DNA of 64,000 nucleotides from positions 208,135 to 272,134 of the forward strand of contig NZ_RBIR01000005.1 in the NCBI RefSeq assembly GCF_003634095.1. The letters are read 5' to 3'. A program made the translations under genes and the position numbers. Below are positions 50,675 to 62,800 of this stretch, piece by piece (position 1 is the stretch's first letter; every line of letters starts with the position of its first letter). Below the pieces are notes generated by a model. It saw only the letters and a list, made by a program, of their open reading frames with translations. It made no database searches and was not told where the DNA came from. This DNA is from Arthrobacter oryzae. Lineage in GTDB: Bacteria; Actinomycetota; Actinomycetes; Actinomycetales; Micrococcaceae.

Positions 50675-52789
50675 ATGGTTATGCCCTTTATAGATACAGC
50701 TTCCACCGTAGACGCTTCGCGGGCGTTTCCGCTGGGGATCAGCGTTCCGCTTACCGGGTCGCCGGACGTGGACGATCCTCGGGGTGGGTTCGCCAACGTC
50801 GCTGTCTACGCGCCCGGCGTGGAGACCCTTGAGATCGCATTTCAGCCGCCCGGGGGTGCCTGGCAGGTCAAGACGCTGCCCAACATTACCGACGGCGTCC
50901 ACCACGGCATTGTTGAGGGAATTCCCGCCGGTTCGCGCTACGGGTTCCGTGCCTCGCCGGAACACGAGGCCCTCCCGCTGTCCATGCCCGCCGCGGACTT
51001 TGATGCCGCCGGCGAGCAGCCGCTGCTGATGGACCCGTACGGCCGGGCTGTGGACGAACGGGAAGATCTGATCACCAGCGTCCGGGTCGGCAACGACTTC
51101 GACTGGGGGCTGGACCGCAGCCCCCGCGTGCCGTGGCGCAACACGATTGTCTACGAGGCCCATGTCAAGGGCCAGACCAAGCTGCACCCGGATATTCCGG
51201 AGGACCTGCAGGGGACCTACGCCGGGATGGCCCACCCGGCCATGATCGAGCACCTGATTTCGTTGGGTGTCACGGCGGTCCAGCTCCTGCCCGTCCACTT
51301 CCACGTCAACGAACCGCACCTGCAGCAGCTCGGACTCACCAACTACTGGGGCTACAACACGGCCGCGTTCTTCGCCCCGCACCCCGGCTACGCCACCGAG
51401 GCCGCGCAGGCGGCCGGTGCGCATGCGGTCCAGGATGAGTTCAAGGGCATGGTGAAGCTGCTGCACGCCGCAGGGCTGGAAGTCATCCTCGACGTCGTCT
51501 ACAACCACACCGCTGAGGGCGGCACGGACGGCCCCACCCTGAGCTTCCGCGGCCTGGGCGAAATGCAGTATTACCGCAACGACGGGCACGGCAAGTACGT
51601 GGACACCACGGGCTGCGGCAACAGCTTGAACTTCGGCGAACCCCGGGTGGTGCAACTGGTACTTGATTCCCTGCGCTACTGGGTCAACGAGTTCCATATC
51701 GACGGCTTCCGCTTCGACCTGGCCGTCACCTTGTGCCGCAACAGCGCCAACGAATTCGATCCCCGGCACCCCTTCCTTGTCGCCGTCGGCGCCGATCCTG
51801 TCCTGTCCGGCGTCAAGCTGATTTCCGAACCGTGGGACGTGGGCTACGGCGGCTGGCAAACGGGCCGGTTTCCGGCCGGGTGGGTGGACTGGAACGATCA
51901 CTTCCGTGACGCCGTCCGCAGTTTCTGGCTCGCAGACCGCGCCGCGATCGACTCCGGCGGGAACGGTGCCCCGGTGGCCCGCCTCGCGGACGCCCTCTCA
52001 GGCTCCACCCGGCTGTTCGAGTCCTCGGGCCGGTCGCGGCTGGCCTCGCTGAACCTGGTCACAGCCCACGACGGCTTCACCCTGGCCGACCTGACCACAT
52101 ACGACCGCAAGCACAACGAGGCCAACGGCGAGCAGAACCGCGACGGGCACGGCGACAACCGAAGCTACAACCACGGCGTCGAAGGCCCCACCGAAGACAT
52201 GGACATCCTTGCCCGGCGTGCCCAAAGCAGACGGAACCTGATGGCCTGCCTGATGATTTCCCAGGGCGTCCCCATGATCACCGCCGGGGACGAGATCAGC
52301 CGGACCCAGCAGGGCAACAACAACGCCTACTGCCAGGACAACCCGCTGACCTGGATTGACTGGACCACTACCGCGGAGTCCCATGCGATGTTGCGGTCTA
52401 CCAAACGGGTCATCAGGCTCCGCAAGGAGTTCCTGTCCGGCCAGCCGCATGACTACCCCGCCCGGGACACCCAGTCCTATTTCCACTGGTTCGACGTAAA
52501 CGGCAATCCCATGTCCGCCGACACGTGGAATGACCCGGGCCACCGGGTGATCCAGCTCCTGCTCGGGTCCGACGACGGGCACGTTGACGGCCTGGTGGTG
52601 GTCAACGGCGGCGCCGACGACGTCAAGGTCACCTTGCCGCGGCTCAGCAACGAGGACGGCTCCGGCCACCGGCTCTTCGAGCTCCGCGTGACGACCTCCG
52701 ACCTCCATGACCGGCGTCAGGGCGCCCGCGTTGCCTCCGGTGAGCGGGACCTGGTGCAGGCCAACACGATCAACATTTACCGCACCTAG
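50675..52789 (+). CDS. glgX: Glycogen debranching enzyme GlgX
   Basis: GH13_11 isoamylase-type enzyme of 704 residues that removes alpha-1,6 branches from glycogen-like glucan. An N-terminal CBM48-like domain (FANVAVYAPGVETLEIAF...) is followed by the barrel. Signatures are DVVYNHTAEGG (region I), DGFRFDLAVTL with nucleophile Asp ~348, LISEPWDVGYGGWQTGRFPAGW with the acid/base Glu ~385, and TAHDGFTLADL. The open frame begins MVMPFIDTASTV; Met 3 is an alternative start. It lies upstream of the barstar gene and close to the glgP/glgE cluster, consistent with glucan breakdown. Confidence 0.95.
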   Translation: MVMPFIDTASTVDASRAFPLGISVPLTGSPDVDDPRGGFANVAVYAPGVETLEIAFQPPGGAWQVKTLPNITDGVHHGIVEGIPAGSRYGFRASPEHEALPLSMPAADFDAAGEQPLLMDPYGRAVDEREDLITSVRVGNDFDWGLDRSPRVPWRNTIVYEAHVKGQTKLHPDIPEDLQGTYAGMAHPAMIEHLISLGVTAVQLLPVHFHVNEPHLQQLGLTNYWGYNTAAFFAPHPGYATEAAQAAGAHAVQDEFKGMVKLLHAAGLEVILDVVYNHTAEGGTDGPTLSFRGLGEMQYYRNDGHGKYVDTTGCGNSLNFGEPRVVQLVLDSLRYWVNEFHIDGFRFDLAVTLCRNSANEFDPRHPFLVAVGADPVLSGVKLISEPWDVGYGGWQTGRFPAGWVDWNDHFRDAVRSFWLADRAAIDSGGNGAPVARLADALSGSTRLFESSGRSRLASLNLVTAHDGFTLADLTTYDRKHNEANGEQNRDGHGDNRSYNHGVEGPTEDMDILARRAQSRRNLMACLMISQGVPMITAGDEISRTQQGNNNAYCQDNPLTWIDWTTTAESHAMLRSTKRVIRLRKEFLSGQPHDYPARDTQSYFHWFDVNGNPMSADTWNDPGHRVIQLLLGSDDGHVDGLVVVNGGADDVKVTLPRLSNEDGSGHRLFELRVTTSDLHDRRQGARVASGERDLVQANTINIYRT

Positions 52790-52811
52790 CTAATCGGCGA
52801 TTAAGGACCAC

Positions 52812-53168
52812 ATGAAGATTTACTCGGCAGACGCCTGGACCATCGAAGAACTCAAGGAACAAATCGGCGACGCCGGCCGCCGTGCCCTGGTGATTCCCGC
52901 CGCCGACTCCAAGCAGGCGGTACTTGAGACGTTCCGCGAACTCCTGGACTTCCCCGAGGACTACGGCGTGGACCTGGACGCCCTGCACGATTCGCTGCAC
53001 GACGCCGCCGATGCCGTGACGGACGACGGCGAGGCCCCCATCACTCTCATCTGGCAGGTCCCCGCCGCGCTCCGCGCGGACCGCTCCTTCGGCGTCATCT
53101 GCGAAACCCTGCAGGACGCCGAAGGCTATGCCGGCACGAGCCTGGACGTCATCGCCGTCTGCCTCTAG
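52812..53168 (+). CDS. Barstar family (ribonuclease inhibitor-like) protein
   Basis: Protein of 118 residues matching the barstar fold: KIYSADAWTIEELKEQIGDAG, RALVIPAADSKQAVLETFRELLDFPEDYGVDLDALHDSLHD, then ITLIWQVPAAL. The segment FPEDYGxDLDALHDSL is the core signature; in true barstar this helix plugs the RNase active site. No barnase-like ribonuclease gene is seen in the window, so it is an orphan immunity or regulatory protein. It starts 22 bp after glgX, likely in one transcript, and converges on glgP. Confidence 0.9.
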   Translation: MKIYSADAWTIEELKEQIGDAGRRALVIPAADSKQAVLETFRELLDFPEDYGVDLDALHDSLHDAADAVTDDGEAPITLIWQVPAALRADRSFGVICETLQDAEGYAGTSLDVIAVCL

Positions 53169-53188
53169 TGACCCGCGCCAGTAAGTGA

Positions 53189-55807
53189 CTAGGCGTTGAC
53201 GATGAGGCCCAGCTCCGCCTTGGACGCCAGCGCCTCATGCTTGGGCAGCACCCGCACGGTGTAGCCGAAGGACCCGGACCGGTCGATCACCAGCGTGCCG
53301 CTGAAAAGGTGCCGGCCCTTGCCGAGGTCTTCGGCGGCCTTCAATTCCGCCACCGTGATGTCCGTCAGCTCGTCGGTGTCCTCGGCGCGGCCGTAGGCCA
53401 CCTCGACGGAGACGTCGTCCGGGGAGAGCTCGCGCAGGGCCACGTAGGCATTGACCTGCAGCAGATCGCCGATCTGGGGATCCTCGGAGACGCCCACCGA
53501 GTCGACGTGTTCCACCTGGATCTGCGGCCACGCGGCCCGGATCCGGGAGGTCCAGGCCGCCAGGGTCCTGGCCTGGGCGTAGCCCTCCGCCACCGCGTGC
53601 CGTCCGGCGATCGCGGCGGGCCGGTAGAGCACGTTGACGTAGTCCTTGAGCATCCGCTCGGCGGAGACCGCAGGTCCAAGGTGGGACATCGTGTGCTTGA
53701 TCATGGAGACCCAGTGCGTGGGAACGGCCTGCGGGCCCGGCTCCGACGGACCGGCCGCGCCGGCCGCGTCGGAGACGGTCAGCCCGTAGAACCGCGGTGC
53801 CACCTGCGTTTCGAGCAGCTCATAGAGGGCCGCTGCCTCGATGTCGTCGCGCTCTTCCGGCGAGGCGTCATTGTTGGCGGTCGGGATCGCCCAGCCGTTC
53901 TCGCCGTCGTACATCTCGTCCCACCAGCCGTCCATCACCGAAAGGTTCAGCGAACCGTTCAGCGCCGCCTTCATGCCGGACGTTCCGCAGGCTTCGAGCG
54001 GGCGCAGGGGGTTGTTCAGCCACACGTCGCAGCCCGGGAACAGGGTCCGTGCCATGGCGATGTCGTAGTTGGGCAGGAACGCGATCCGGTGCCGCACGGC
54101 GGGGTCGTCGGTGAACCGGACCAGGTCCTGGATCATCTTCTTGCCGGCGTCGTCGGCCGGGTGGGACTTCCCGGCGATGACCAGCTGGATGGGGTGCGTC
54201 TTGTGCAGCAGCAGCGCCTTGAGCCGATCGGGGTCCCGCAGCATCAGGGTCAGCCGCTTATAGGTCGGCACGCGCCGGGCGAAACCGATGGTCAGGATGT
54301 CCGGGTCCAGGACGGAGTCCGTCCAGGCCAGCTCGGCGTCGGCCGCGCCCCGCTTCTTCCAGGCGGCCCGGAGCCGGCGCCGGACGTCCTCGACCAGCGA
54401 CACCCGCATCTCGCGCCGCAACGCCCAGAGGTCTTCGTCGGAGACGTTGTAGGCCAGGTCCCAGGGCTCCTGTGCCTCCGCGTCGGCGCCGAACTTCTCC
54501 CGGGCCAGTGCGGAGATCCGGGGGTCCACCCAAGTAGGGACGTGCACGCCGTTGGTGACCGAGGTGATGGGGACCTCGGAGTGGTCGAAGCCCGGCCAGA
54601 GCGCCGAGAACATGCCGCGGGAGACCACGCCGTGCAGTTTGGCCACACCGTTCGCCCGCTGCGCCAGCCGCAGCCCCATGACCGCCATATTGAACACGAA
54701 CGGGTTGCCGTCGGCGAAGTCCTCGCGGCCCAGGTCCAGGATTTTCCCCACCGGGACGTCCGGGGCGAGGCCGGCCTCGAAGAAGTGCTGGATCTGGGAG
54801 ATTTCGAAACGGTCGATCCCCGCCGGAACCGGCGTGTGAGTGGTGAAGACCGTGGATGCCCGGCCGGCAGCCAGGGCTTCTTCCCAGCTCAGCGGCTCCG
54901 GGCCGGACATCAATTCCTGGATCCGTTCGACGCCGAGGAAGCCGGCATGGCCCTCGTTGGTGTGGAAGACCTCCGGCGCGGGCACCCCCGTGAGCCGTTG
55001 GAACTCGCGCAGTGCCTTGACCCCGCCCATGCCCAGCAGGAGTTCCTGCTGCAGCCGGTGATCGCCGCCGCCGCCGTACAGGCGGTCGGTGATGCCGCGG
55101 GCAGCCTCGTCATTGCCCGGAACGTTGGAGTCCAGGAGCAGCAGCGGAACGCGTCCGACGTCGGCCCGCCACACGTGCGCCAGCAGGCGCCGGCCGTGGG
55201 GGAGGGGAAGGGAAATCTGGACGGGTTTGCCGTTGCCGTCCGGGGAGGCCTCGCGCAGGAGCGTCAGGGGCAACCCGTCCGGGTCAAGGACCGGGTACGT
55301 CTCCTGCTGCCAGGCGTCGCGGGAAAGTGACTGCTTGAAGTAGCCGGCCTGGTACAGCAGGCCGACGCCGATCAGCGGCACGCCAAGATCCGATGCCGCC
55401 TTCAGGTGGTCTCCGGCCAGGATGCCAAGGCCGCCGGAGTACTGCGGCAGGACCTCGGTGATGCCGAACTCCGGGGAGAAGTAGGCGATGCAGGACGGGG
55501 CGCCGTCGCCCAGGCCCTGGTACCAGCGCGGCTGATCCAGATACCGGTCGAGGTCGTCGGCAGCGGCATGGACACGCTGCACCACGTCCTGGTCCGCGGC
55601 GAGCCGCTGGAGCTCTTCCCGGCTGACCAGGCCCAGGAAGGTCACGGGGTCGTGGGCGCTCTCATCCCAGATCCCGGGGTTGAGCCCCTCAAAAAGCTCC
55701 CGGGTGGGCCGATGCCAGGACCACCGAAGATTGGTGGCGAGCCGGGCCAACGGCCGGATGGACTCCGGAAGAACGGTTCGGACAGTAAATCTGCGGATTG
55801 CCTTCAC
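53189..55807 (-). CDS. glgP: Alpha-glucan phosphorylase
   Basis: GT35 enzyme of ~872 residues of the actinobacterial/archaeal short type, releasing glucose-1-phosphate from alpha-glucans. It begins KAIRRFTVRTVLPESIRPLA, then SPEFGITEVLPQYSGGLGILAGDHLKAASDLG. The PLP site is in EACGTSGMKAALNGSLNLSVMDGWWDE, where the Lys of SGMKAALNG binds the cofactor. GTG 55807 is chosen because orthologues start with this segment; the TTG seven codons earlier is in frame. It is divergent from glgE, as in mycobacteria, and converges with the barstar gene. Confidence 0.94.
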   Translation of the reverse strand: MKAIRRFTVRTVLPESIRPLARLATNLRWSWHRPTRELFEGLNPGIWDESAHDPVTFLGLVSREELQRLAADQDVVQRVHAAADDLDRYLDQPRWYQGLGDGAPSCIAYFSPEFGITEVLPQYSGGLGILAGDHLKAASDLGVPLIGVGLLYQAGYFKQSLSRDAWQQETYPVLDPDGLPLTLLREASPDGNGKPVQISLPLPHGRRLLAHVWRADVGRVPLLLLDSNVPGNDEAARGITDRLYGGGGDHRLQQELLLGMGGVKALREFQRLTGVPAPEVFHTNEGHAGFLGVERIQELMSGPEPLSWEEALAAGRASTVFTTHTPVPAGIDRFEISQIQHFFEAGLAPDVPVGKILDLGREDFADGNPFVFNMAVMGLRLAQRANGVAKLHGVVSRGMFSALWPGFDHSEVPITSVTNGVHVPTWVDPRISALAREKFGADAEAQEPWDLAYNVSDEDLWALRREMRVSLVEDVRRRLRAAWKKRGAADAELAWTDSVLDPDILTIGFARRVPTYKRLTLMLRDPDRLKALLLHKTHPIQLVIAGKSHPADDAGKKMIQDLVRFTDDPAVRHRIAFLPNYDIAMARTLFPGCDVWLNNPLRPLEACGTSGMKAALNGSLNLSVMDGWWDEMYDGENGWAIPTANNDASPEERDDIEAAALYELLETQVAPRFYGLTVSDAAGAAGPSEPGPQAVPTHWVSMIKHTMSHLGPAVSAERMLKDYVNVLYRPAAIAGRHAVAEGYAQARTLAAWTSRIRAAWPQIQVEHVDSVGVSEDPQIGDLLQVNAYVALRELSPDDVSVEVAYGRAEDTDELTDITVAELKAAEDLGKGRHLFSGTLVIDRSGSFGYTVRVLPKHEALASKAELGLIVNA

Positions 55808-55958
55808 CAGCGAAACACTAACGGACAACTCGTTACCCCGGAACCGCTTTAAGATTCTTTCCGGTAAATGACGGATATGGGTCAGGTCTCAACGGGAATC
55901 GTTCCGAAATCGTTCGAGGCCTTAGCATTCTGGCCATTTTGTAGATAACGTCGAGCCT

Positions 55959-58031
55959 GTGACGAATAACTCGCGAACCAGTGCCGTGTCCAAGCAAAAG
56001 CCCAAGGCCCTGATCACGGATGGCCTTCGATTTGGCCGTTTTCCGATCACCGCCGTGCAGCCGTCGGTAGAGGGCGGAAAATTCCCCGCCAAGGCTGTCG
56101 CAGGCGAAACCATTGTGGTGGGAGCCACCGCCTTCCGTGAGGGCCACGACCAGCTCGGCGTCAGTGCCGTCCTGCTCGATCCCCGCGGCAAGGAACGCCA
56201 GCGGGTCCGCCTCGCCCCGCCGCGCGGACCGCGCGGGATGGGCACGGACCGCTGGGAGGGTCTCCTGACCCCGACCGCCACCGGGAACTGGTCCTTCGTG
56301 ATCGAGGCCTGGCACGACCGTTACGGCACTTGGCACCATAACGCCGAGGTCAAGGTGGAGGCCGGCATCGACGTCGAGCTCATGCTCGCCGAGGGCGCGG
56401 CCCTGCTGGCGGAGGCCTCCGAGGACGCCTCGCGGCCCTCGGCCGACCGGAGAACGCTGCGGATGGCCGTCGTCGTTCTCTCCGACACGTCCCGGACCCC
56501 GGAGGACCGGCTCGCCGCCGGCTTCAGCGCCGAGGTGGCCGCCGTCGTCGAACGCCAGCCCATCCGCGAACACGTGACGGTGTCCGAACCGTACCCGCTG
56601 CTGGTGGAGCGCGCCCTCGCGGGCTGCGGCTCCTGGTATGAATTCTTTCCGCGCTCCGAAGGCGCCGTGCGCAACCACGAGACCGGGGAGTGGACGTCCG
56701 GCACTTTCCGCACCGCCGCGAAGCGCCTCGACGCGGTCGCCGCCATGGGCTTCGACATCATCTACATGCCGCCGATCCACCCGATCGGCGTCCAGCACCG
56801 CAAGGGGCCGAACAACACCCTGATTGCCGGACCGCACGATCCCGGCTCGCCCTGGGCCATCGGGTCCGCCGAGGGCGGCCACGACGCCATCCACCCCGAC
56901 CTGGGCACCTTCGAGGACTTCGACGCCTTCGTGGCCCGGGCCGGCGAGTTGGGGCTTGAAGTGGCCCTGGACCTGGCCCTGCAGGCCGCGCCGGACCACC
57001 CGTGGGTGCAAAGCAACCCGGAATGGTTCACCACGCGGGTGGACGGCAGCATCGCCTATGCCGAGAACCCGCCAAAGAAATACCAGGACATTTTCCCGCT
57101 GAACTTCGACAACGACCCCGCGGGGCTGTCCAACGAAATTCTGCGGATCGTGCTGCTCTGGGTCAGCCACGGCGTCAAGGTCTTCAGGGTGGATAACCCG
57201 CACACCAAACCCGTCTGGTTCTGGGAATGGCTGATCGGCAAGGTCAACAAGAAGCACCCCGACGTCGTCTTCCTCGCCGAGGCATTCACCCGCCCGGCCA
57301 TGATGCATGCACTGGGCCGCGCCGGGTTCCAGCAGTCCTATACCTACTTCACGTGGCGGAACACCAAGGAGGAATTGGAGGAGTACTTCCAAGAGGTCAG
57401 CCACGAATCGCCGGCCTACTTCCGGCCCAACTTCTTCGTCAACACCCCGGACATCCTTACCGAATACCTGCAGTTTGGCGGCCCGCCCGCGTTCAAGATC
57501 CGCGCCGCGCTGGCCGCCACGGCAAGCCCGATTTGGGGCGTGTACGCCGGCTTTGAACTCTACGAACACGTGGCCCGGCCCGGTGCCGAGGAGTACATCG
57601 ACAACGAGAAGTTCGAGTACAAGGCCCGCGACTGGGACGCCGCGGCCGAGACCGGTCGCAGCCTGGCCCCGTACCTGACCCGGCTCAACGAGGTCCGCCG
57701 GGCGCACCCGGCCCTCGGAGACCTGCAGAACCTGACGCTGCACGAGAGCACGGACAGTTCCACCGTGGTGTTCTCTAAACACAAGACCCTCCCCGACGGG
57801 ACCAAGGACACCTTGATCATCGTCGTCAACGTCGACCCGCACGTCACCAAGGAGAGCACCGTGTCCCTGGACCTGCCGGCGCTGGAACTGGATCCGGAGA
57901 ACCTCACGCACAACGGCCGCTTCATGGTCGATGACCTTCTGACCGGCGAGAGTTGGGAATGGGGGGAGTACAACTACGTCCGCCTGGACCCGCACGTCGA
58001 GCCCGCCCACATTCTTAACATCCGGAGGTAG
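55959..58031 (+). CDS. glgE: Alpha-1,4-glucan:maltose-1-phosphate maltosyltransferase
   Basis: GH13_3 transferase of 690 residues that polymerises maltose-1-phosphate into alpha-1,4-glucan. The nucleophile Asp ~412 is in [11 protein letters not shown] and the acid/base Glu ~441 in [10 protein letters not shown]; their 29-residue spacing equals that of characterised GlgE. MPPIHPIG and the M1P-binding HRKGPNN segment are present. The N-terminal ~190 residues form the dimerisation domain and contain [18 protein letters not shown]. The start is GTG at 55959. treS follows within a few bases, making this the first gene of the glgE-treS-(mak-glgB) operon. Confidence 0.97.
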   Translation: MTNNSRTSAVSKQKPKALITDGLRFGRFPITAVQPSVEGGKFPAKAVAGETIVVGATAFREGHDQLGVSAVLLDPRGKERQRVRLAPPRGPRGMGTDRWEGLLTPTATGNWSFVIEAWHDRYGTWHHNAEVKVEAGIDVELMLAEGAALLAEASEDASRPSADRRTLRMAVVVLSDTSRTPEDRLAAGFSAEVAAVVERQPIREHVTVSEPYPLLVERALAGCGSWYEFFPRSEGAVRNHETGEWTSGTFRTAAKRLDAVAAMGFDIIYMPPIHPIGVQHRKGPNNTLIAGPHDPGSPWAIGSAEGGHDAIHPDLGTFEDFDAFVARAGELGLEVALDLALQAAPDHPWVQSNPEWFTTRVDGSIAYAENPPKKYQDIFPLNFDNDPAGLSNEILRIVLLWVSHGVKVFRVDNPHTKPVWFWEWLIGKVNKKHPDVVFLAEAFTRPAMMHALGRAGFQQSYTYFTWRNTKEELEEYFQEVSHESPAYFRPNFFVNTPDILTEYLQFGGPPAFKIRAALAATASPIWGVYAGFELYEHVARPGAEEYIDNEKFEYKARDWDAAAETGRSLAPYLTRLNEVRRAHPALGDLQNLTLHESTDSSTVVFSKHKTLPDGTKDTLIIVVNVDPHVTKESTVSLDLPALELDPENLTHNGRFMVDDLLTGESWEWGEYNYVRLDPHVEPAHILNIRR

Positions 58032-58036
58032 TGCCC

Positions 58037-59833
58037 TTGAGCTTCAGCACCCAGAATCCCAGCCAGCACTTCAGCCCAAGGGGCGGATTCGAACTGAACG
58101 CCCCTGGCCTCCAACACGATCCCCTCTGGTACCGCAAAGCGGTGTTCTACGAGGTGCTGGTCCGGGGCTTCGCGGACGGCAACGGCGACGGCTCGGGTGA
58201 CTTCCACGGCCTGATCGAGAAACTGGACTACCTGCAGTGGCTGGGGGTGGACTGCCTCTGGCTCCCGCCCTTCTTCCAGTCGCCGCTGCGCGACGGCGGT
58301 TACGACATCTCGGATTACAACTCCGTGCTGGACGAGTTCGGGACCATCAGCGACTTCAAACGGCTCGTCGCGGAGGCCCATGCCCGCGGGGTCCGGGTGA
58401 TCATCGACCTGCCGCTGAACCACACCTCGGACCAGCACCCGTGGTTCCAGGAATCGCGCAAGGATCCCGAGGGGCCCTTCGGCGACTTCTACGTCTGGAG
58501 CGACACGGACGAGAAATACGAAGACGCCCGCATCATCTTCGTTGACACCGAGGAATCCAACTGGACCTTCGACCCCATCCGCCGGCAGTTCTTCTGGCAC
58601 CGGTTCTTCAGCCACCAGCCCGATCTCAACTTCGAGAACCCCAAAGTCATTGACGCGCTCTTCGACGTCGTCCGGTTCTGGCTGGACCAGGGCATCGACG
58701 GGTTCCGCGCCGACGCGATTCCGTACCTCTTCGAGGAAGAGGGCACCAACTGCGAGAACCTGCCGCAGACCCACGAGTTCCTGCGCCAGCTGCGCCGGAT
58801 GGTCGATGAGAGCTACCCGGGCCGCGTGATCATCGCCGAGGCGAACCAGCCGCCCGCCGAGGTGGTGGAGTACTTCGGCACCGAGGAGGAACCGGAGTGC
58901 CACATGGCGTTCCACTTCCCGATCATGCCGCGCCTGTACTACGCGCTGCGGGACCAGAAGGCGGCGCCCATCATCGAGACGATGAAGGACACCCCGGACA
59001 TCCCGGAAGGTGCCCAGTGGGGCACGTTCCTGCGCAACCACGACGAACTGACCCTGGAAATGGTCACCGCCGACGAGCGCGCCGCGATGCTCGGCTGGTA
59101 CGCGCCGGATCCGCGTATGCGCGCCAACATCGGCATCCGACGCCGGCTGGCACCGCTGCTGGATAACTCCCGCTCCGAAATCGAGCTCATCAATGCCCTG
59201 CTGCTGTCCCTGCCGGGCAGCCCGTTCCTGTACTACGGTGACGAAATCGGCATGGGGGACAACATCTGGCTCGAGGACCGCGACGCCGTCCGCACCCCGA
59301 TGCAGTGGAACCCGGACCGGAACGCCGGGTTCTCCAACGCCGACCCCGGAAAGCTGTACCTGCCGGTGATCCAGTCGCTGGTCTACAACTACAGCATGGC
59401 GAACGTGGAGGCCGAGGCGGCGCATTCGGGTTCACTGTTGCGCTGGACCCGCCAGATTCTGAGCGTCCGCAAGAACCACCCCGCCTTCGGGCTGGGCGGA
59501 TTCAAGCACGTGGAAGCAGACCACGACGTCGTCCTCGCCTACCTGCGCGAGCTCCCCGAGGGCAACGCCGCCGGCGAGGACGCCGAGACCATCCTGTGCG
59601 CCTTCAACCTCTCGCAGCACCCCGTGGCAACCACTTTGCGGGTGCCGAAGTTCGCCGGCCGGGGCCTCCGCGACGTCTTCGGCGGCCAGGCCTTCCCGGG
59701 GATCGGCGACGACGGGACGTTGACGCTGACGCTGGGCAGCCACGATTTCTTCTGGCTGCGGATCCGCTCCGCATCCTCCAATCCGGCATCCCCGTTTACC
59801 CAGGCGATGCCTGTCCTGTCCATCGAAGGCTGA
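58037..59833 (+). CDS. treS: Trehalose synthase / maltose alpha-D-glucosyltransferase
   Basis: GH13_16 enzyme of ~598 residues interconverting trehalose and maltose. Signatures are [22 protein letters not shown] at the start, [14 protein letters not shown] (region I), [22 protein letters not shown] with nucleophile Asp ~226, IIAEANQPP with Glu ~268 and [11 protein letters not shown]. The two catalytic positions are 42 residues apart, as in other TreS. The TTG at 58037 is chosen because GGAGG (58024-58028) is eight bases upstream; GTG 58031, overlapping the glgE stop, is also in frame. It lacks a fused maltokinase; that domain is in the next gene, one base downstream. Confidence 0.95.
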   Translation: MSFSTQNPSQHFSPRGGFELNAPGLQHDPLWYRKAVFYEVLVRGFADGNGDGSGDFHGLIEKLDYLQWLGVDCLWLPPFFQSPLRDGGYDISDYNSVLDEFGTISDFKRLVAEAHARGVRVIIDLPLNHTSDQHPWFQESRKDPEGPFGDFYVWSDTDEKYEDARIIFVDTEESNWTFDPIRRQFFWHRFFSHQPDLNFENPKVIDALFDVVRFWLDQGIDGFRADAIPYLFEEEGTNCENLPQTHEFLRQLRRMVDESYPGRVIIAEANQPPAEVVEYFGTEEEPECHMAFHFPIMPRLYYALRDQKAAPIIETMKDTPDIPEGAQWGTFLRNHDELTLEMVTADERAAMLGWYAPDPRMRANIGIRRRLAPLLDNSRSEIELINALLLSLPGSPFLYYGDEIGMGDNIWLEDRDAVRTPMQWNPDRNAGFSNADPGKLYLPVIQSLVYNYSMANVEAEAAHSGSLLRWTRQILSVRKNHPAFGLGGFKHVEADHDVVLAYLRELPEGNAAGEDAETILCAFNLSQHPVATTLRVPKFAGRGLRDVFGGQAFPGIGDDGTLTLTLGSHDFFWLRIRSASSNPASPFTQAMPVLSIEG

Positions 59834-59834
59834 G

Positions 59835-62800
59835 ATGACCCGACCTACCCTTCCCCCGGCCCTGAGCGGACTGCTTGGCGCCTGGCTGCCGCGCCAGCGG
59901 TGGTTCCCCGTCAAGAGCGCGGAGTTCAGCTTCGCGCCGGCGGGCGGCCTGCGCCTCGACTCCAGCGACGGTGAGGGGATTCCCGGCGGGGCGGCGTTTG
60001 AGGTGCTGCTGCTGGCCGTGACCTATCCCACCCCCGATGGCAACCGGACCGACGTCGTCCAGGTGCCGCTGAGCTTCCGCAATGAACCGCTGCCCGGGGC
60101 AGAACGAGCCCTGGTCGGCGAGCTTCCCGGGACCCGCGCCAACCCCGCCCACCGGTGGGTCTACGACGGCGTCCACGACGCCTTCTTCGTCGCCGCCTGG
60201 CTGGACCTGATGCGCCACGGCGGGAGCACGCCGTCGGGGAACGCCACCGGCCACCTGGTGGAGTCCGGCTACCGCTTGCCGTTCGCCACGGGAACGGTGA
60301 AGGTGCTCTCCGGCGAACAGTCGAACAGTTCGGTGATCGTCGACGACGGCGGCACGGCGGCCATCGTGAAGTTCTTCCGGGTGTTGTCGGAAGGGCACAA
60401 CCCCGAGGTCGAAATCGGCGCGGCACTGACCGCCGGGCGTACCGAAGAGGTCCCGGCGACCCTGGGGTGGGTGGCGGGGGAGTGGGAGACGCCGGCCGGC
60501 GCACCCGAGGAACCGGCCGTTGCAGCCCGTCCCGCCCGCGGCGAACTCGCCGTGGTGCACGAATTCCTCTCCGGCGGACTCGATGCCTGGCGGCTCGCCG
60601 TCGACGCGGCAAGCCGGGGGATCGGGTTCGCCGCCGAAGCCCGCGCCCTGGGAGCGGCCACGGCAACCGTGCACCGGCGTCTCGCCGAGGCGCTGGGCAC
60701 AGCCACCGAATCCGTGCCGGGCCAGGACATCGCCCCCGGAGTAGCCCAGCGCGTCCGCCAGTCCTGGGCGCAGGCCGGCGACGCCGTCGGGCCCTTTCAA
60801 GACCAGCTGGACCACCTCCTCGCTCGGCTCGAGGGGACCAGCGCCGGGCAGCTCCAGCGCATCCACGGCGACCTCCACCTCGGGCAGATCCTGCAGGTTC
60901 CGGGCCGTGCAGGCGCGGCGCCGCGCTGGGCCATCCTGGACTTCGAAGGCGAGCCGCTGCGGCCCATCTCCGAACGCAACTTCCCCGACGTCCCGCTCCG
61001 CGATGTCGTGGGCATGCTGCGGTCCTTTGACTATGCCGCCGGCGCGGCCGTCCGCGAGAATCCCGGTGCCGTGGTCCCGGCGACGTGGGCGGACGACTGC
61101 TCCGAGGCTTTCCTTGCCGGCTACGCAGACGTCATCCCCGGCAGCATCGACCGCGACTCGCCGCTCTTTGTAGCGCTGTGGCTCGACAAGGCCCTCTATG
61201 AAGTCATCTACGAACTAAGAAACAGGCCGGACTGGCTCTCCATCCCGGTGAATGCATCACGTCGTCTCCTCGGCAGTACAGGCTCCGGCGTTGCCGCCGG
61301 AGCCGCAGCGGAAGGTATACAAATGACAGGATCAGCAAGTATCGATCGGCCCGGAACGCCCCTGCCCCTGGACAGTGAAACCCTGGCACGCGTCGCGTCC
61401 GGCGAACATCACGCGCCGCACTCGGTCCTTGGCGCGCACCTGGATGACCACGGCCACGTCACCATCCGGGCTGTGAAGCACTTGGCCGAAGCGGTCTCGG
61501 TCGTAACGTCCGCGGGCGCGGTCCCCATGACCCACGAATCCGGCGGTGTGTGGGTGGCCGTGATGGAACCGATCGAGCGCGGGCACGTCCCGGACTACCG
61601 CCTCGAGGTGACCTACAAGGACCAAGAACCGCAGGTCGTGGACGACCCCTACCGCTACCTGCCGACCATCGGCGAAGTGGACCTCCACCTGATCGGTGAG
61701 GGCCGGCACGAGCGCCTCTGGGACGCCCTCGGCGCGCACGTGCAGCACTACAAGTCCTCGCTGGGCGACGTCGACGGCGTGTCCTTCGCCGTCTGGGCCC
61801 CGAACGCCCAAGCAGTGCGCGTCAAGGGCGACTTCAACGGCTGGGACGGCCGGGAACACTCCATGCGCTCACTGGGTTCCACCGGCGTCTGGGAACTGTT
61901 CATCCCGGGCGTTGTAGCAGGGGCGTGCTACAAGTTTGAACTCCGGACCCGGCACGGTTACTGGGTGGAGAAGGCGGATCCGCTGGCATTCGGGACGGAG
62001 ATCCCGCCGCTGACGGCTTCCCGGGTGGTGGAGCCCTCGTACGTCTTCAGGGATGCCGAGTGGATGCAGGCCCGCGCCGGACGCGACCCCCACAACTCGG
62101 CCATGAGCGTCTACGAGGTCCACCTTGGCTCCTGGAAGATGGGGCTGGGGTACCGTGAACTGGCCAAGGAACTGGTGGAGTACGTCAAATGGCTCGGCTT
62201 CACCCACGTGGAATTCATGCCCGTGGCCGAGCACCCCTTTGGCGGCTCTTGGGGCTACCAGGTCACGTCGTACTTCGCGCCAACCTCGCGGTTCGGGCAC
62301 CCGGATGAATTCCGGCACCTCGTCGATGAACTCCACCAGGCCGGCATCGGCGTGCTCCTGGATTGGGTCCCGGCGCACTTCCCCAAGGACGAGTGGGCGC
62401 TGGCCCGGTTCGACGGCGAGGCCCTCTACGAACACGCCGACCCGAACCTGGGCGAGCACCCGGACTGGGGAACGCTTATCTTCGATTTCGGGCGCCGGGA
62501 GGTGCGCAACTTCCTCGTGGCCAATGCGCTGTACTGGCTCGAGGAGTTCCATATCGACGGCCTGCGCGTGGACGCGGTCGCCTCCATGCTGTACCTGGAT
62601 TATTCCCGCGAAGAGGGGCAGTGGCAGCCCAACCGGTTCGGCGGCCGCGAGAACCTGGAGGCGATCTCCTTCCTCCAGGAGGTCAACGCGACGGTCTACA
62701 AGACCCACCCGGGGGCTGTCATGATCGCCGAGGAATCCACCGCGTTCCCCGGCGTCACCGCGCCCACGAGCGGCGGCGGCCTGGGCTTCGGCATCAAGTG

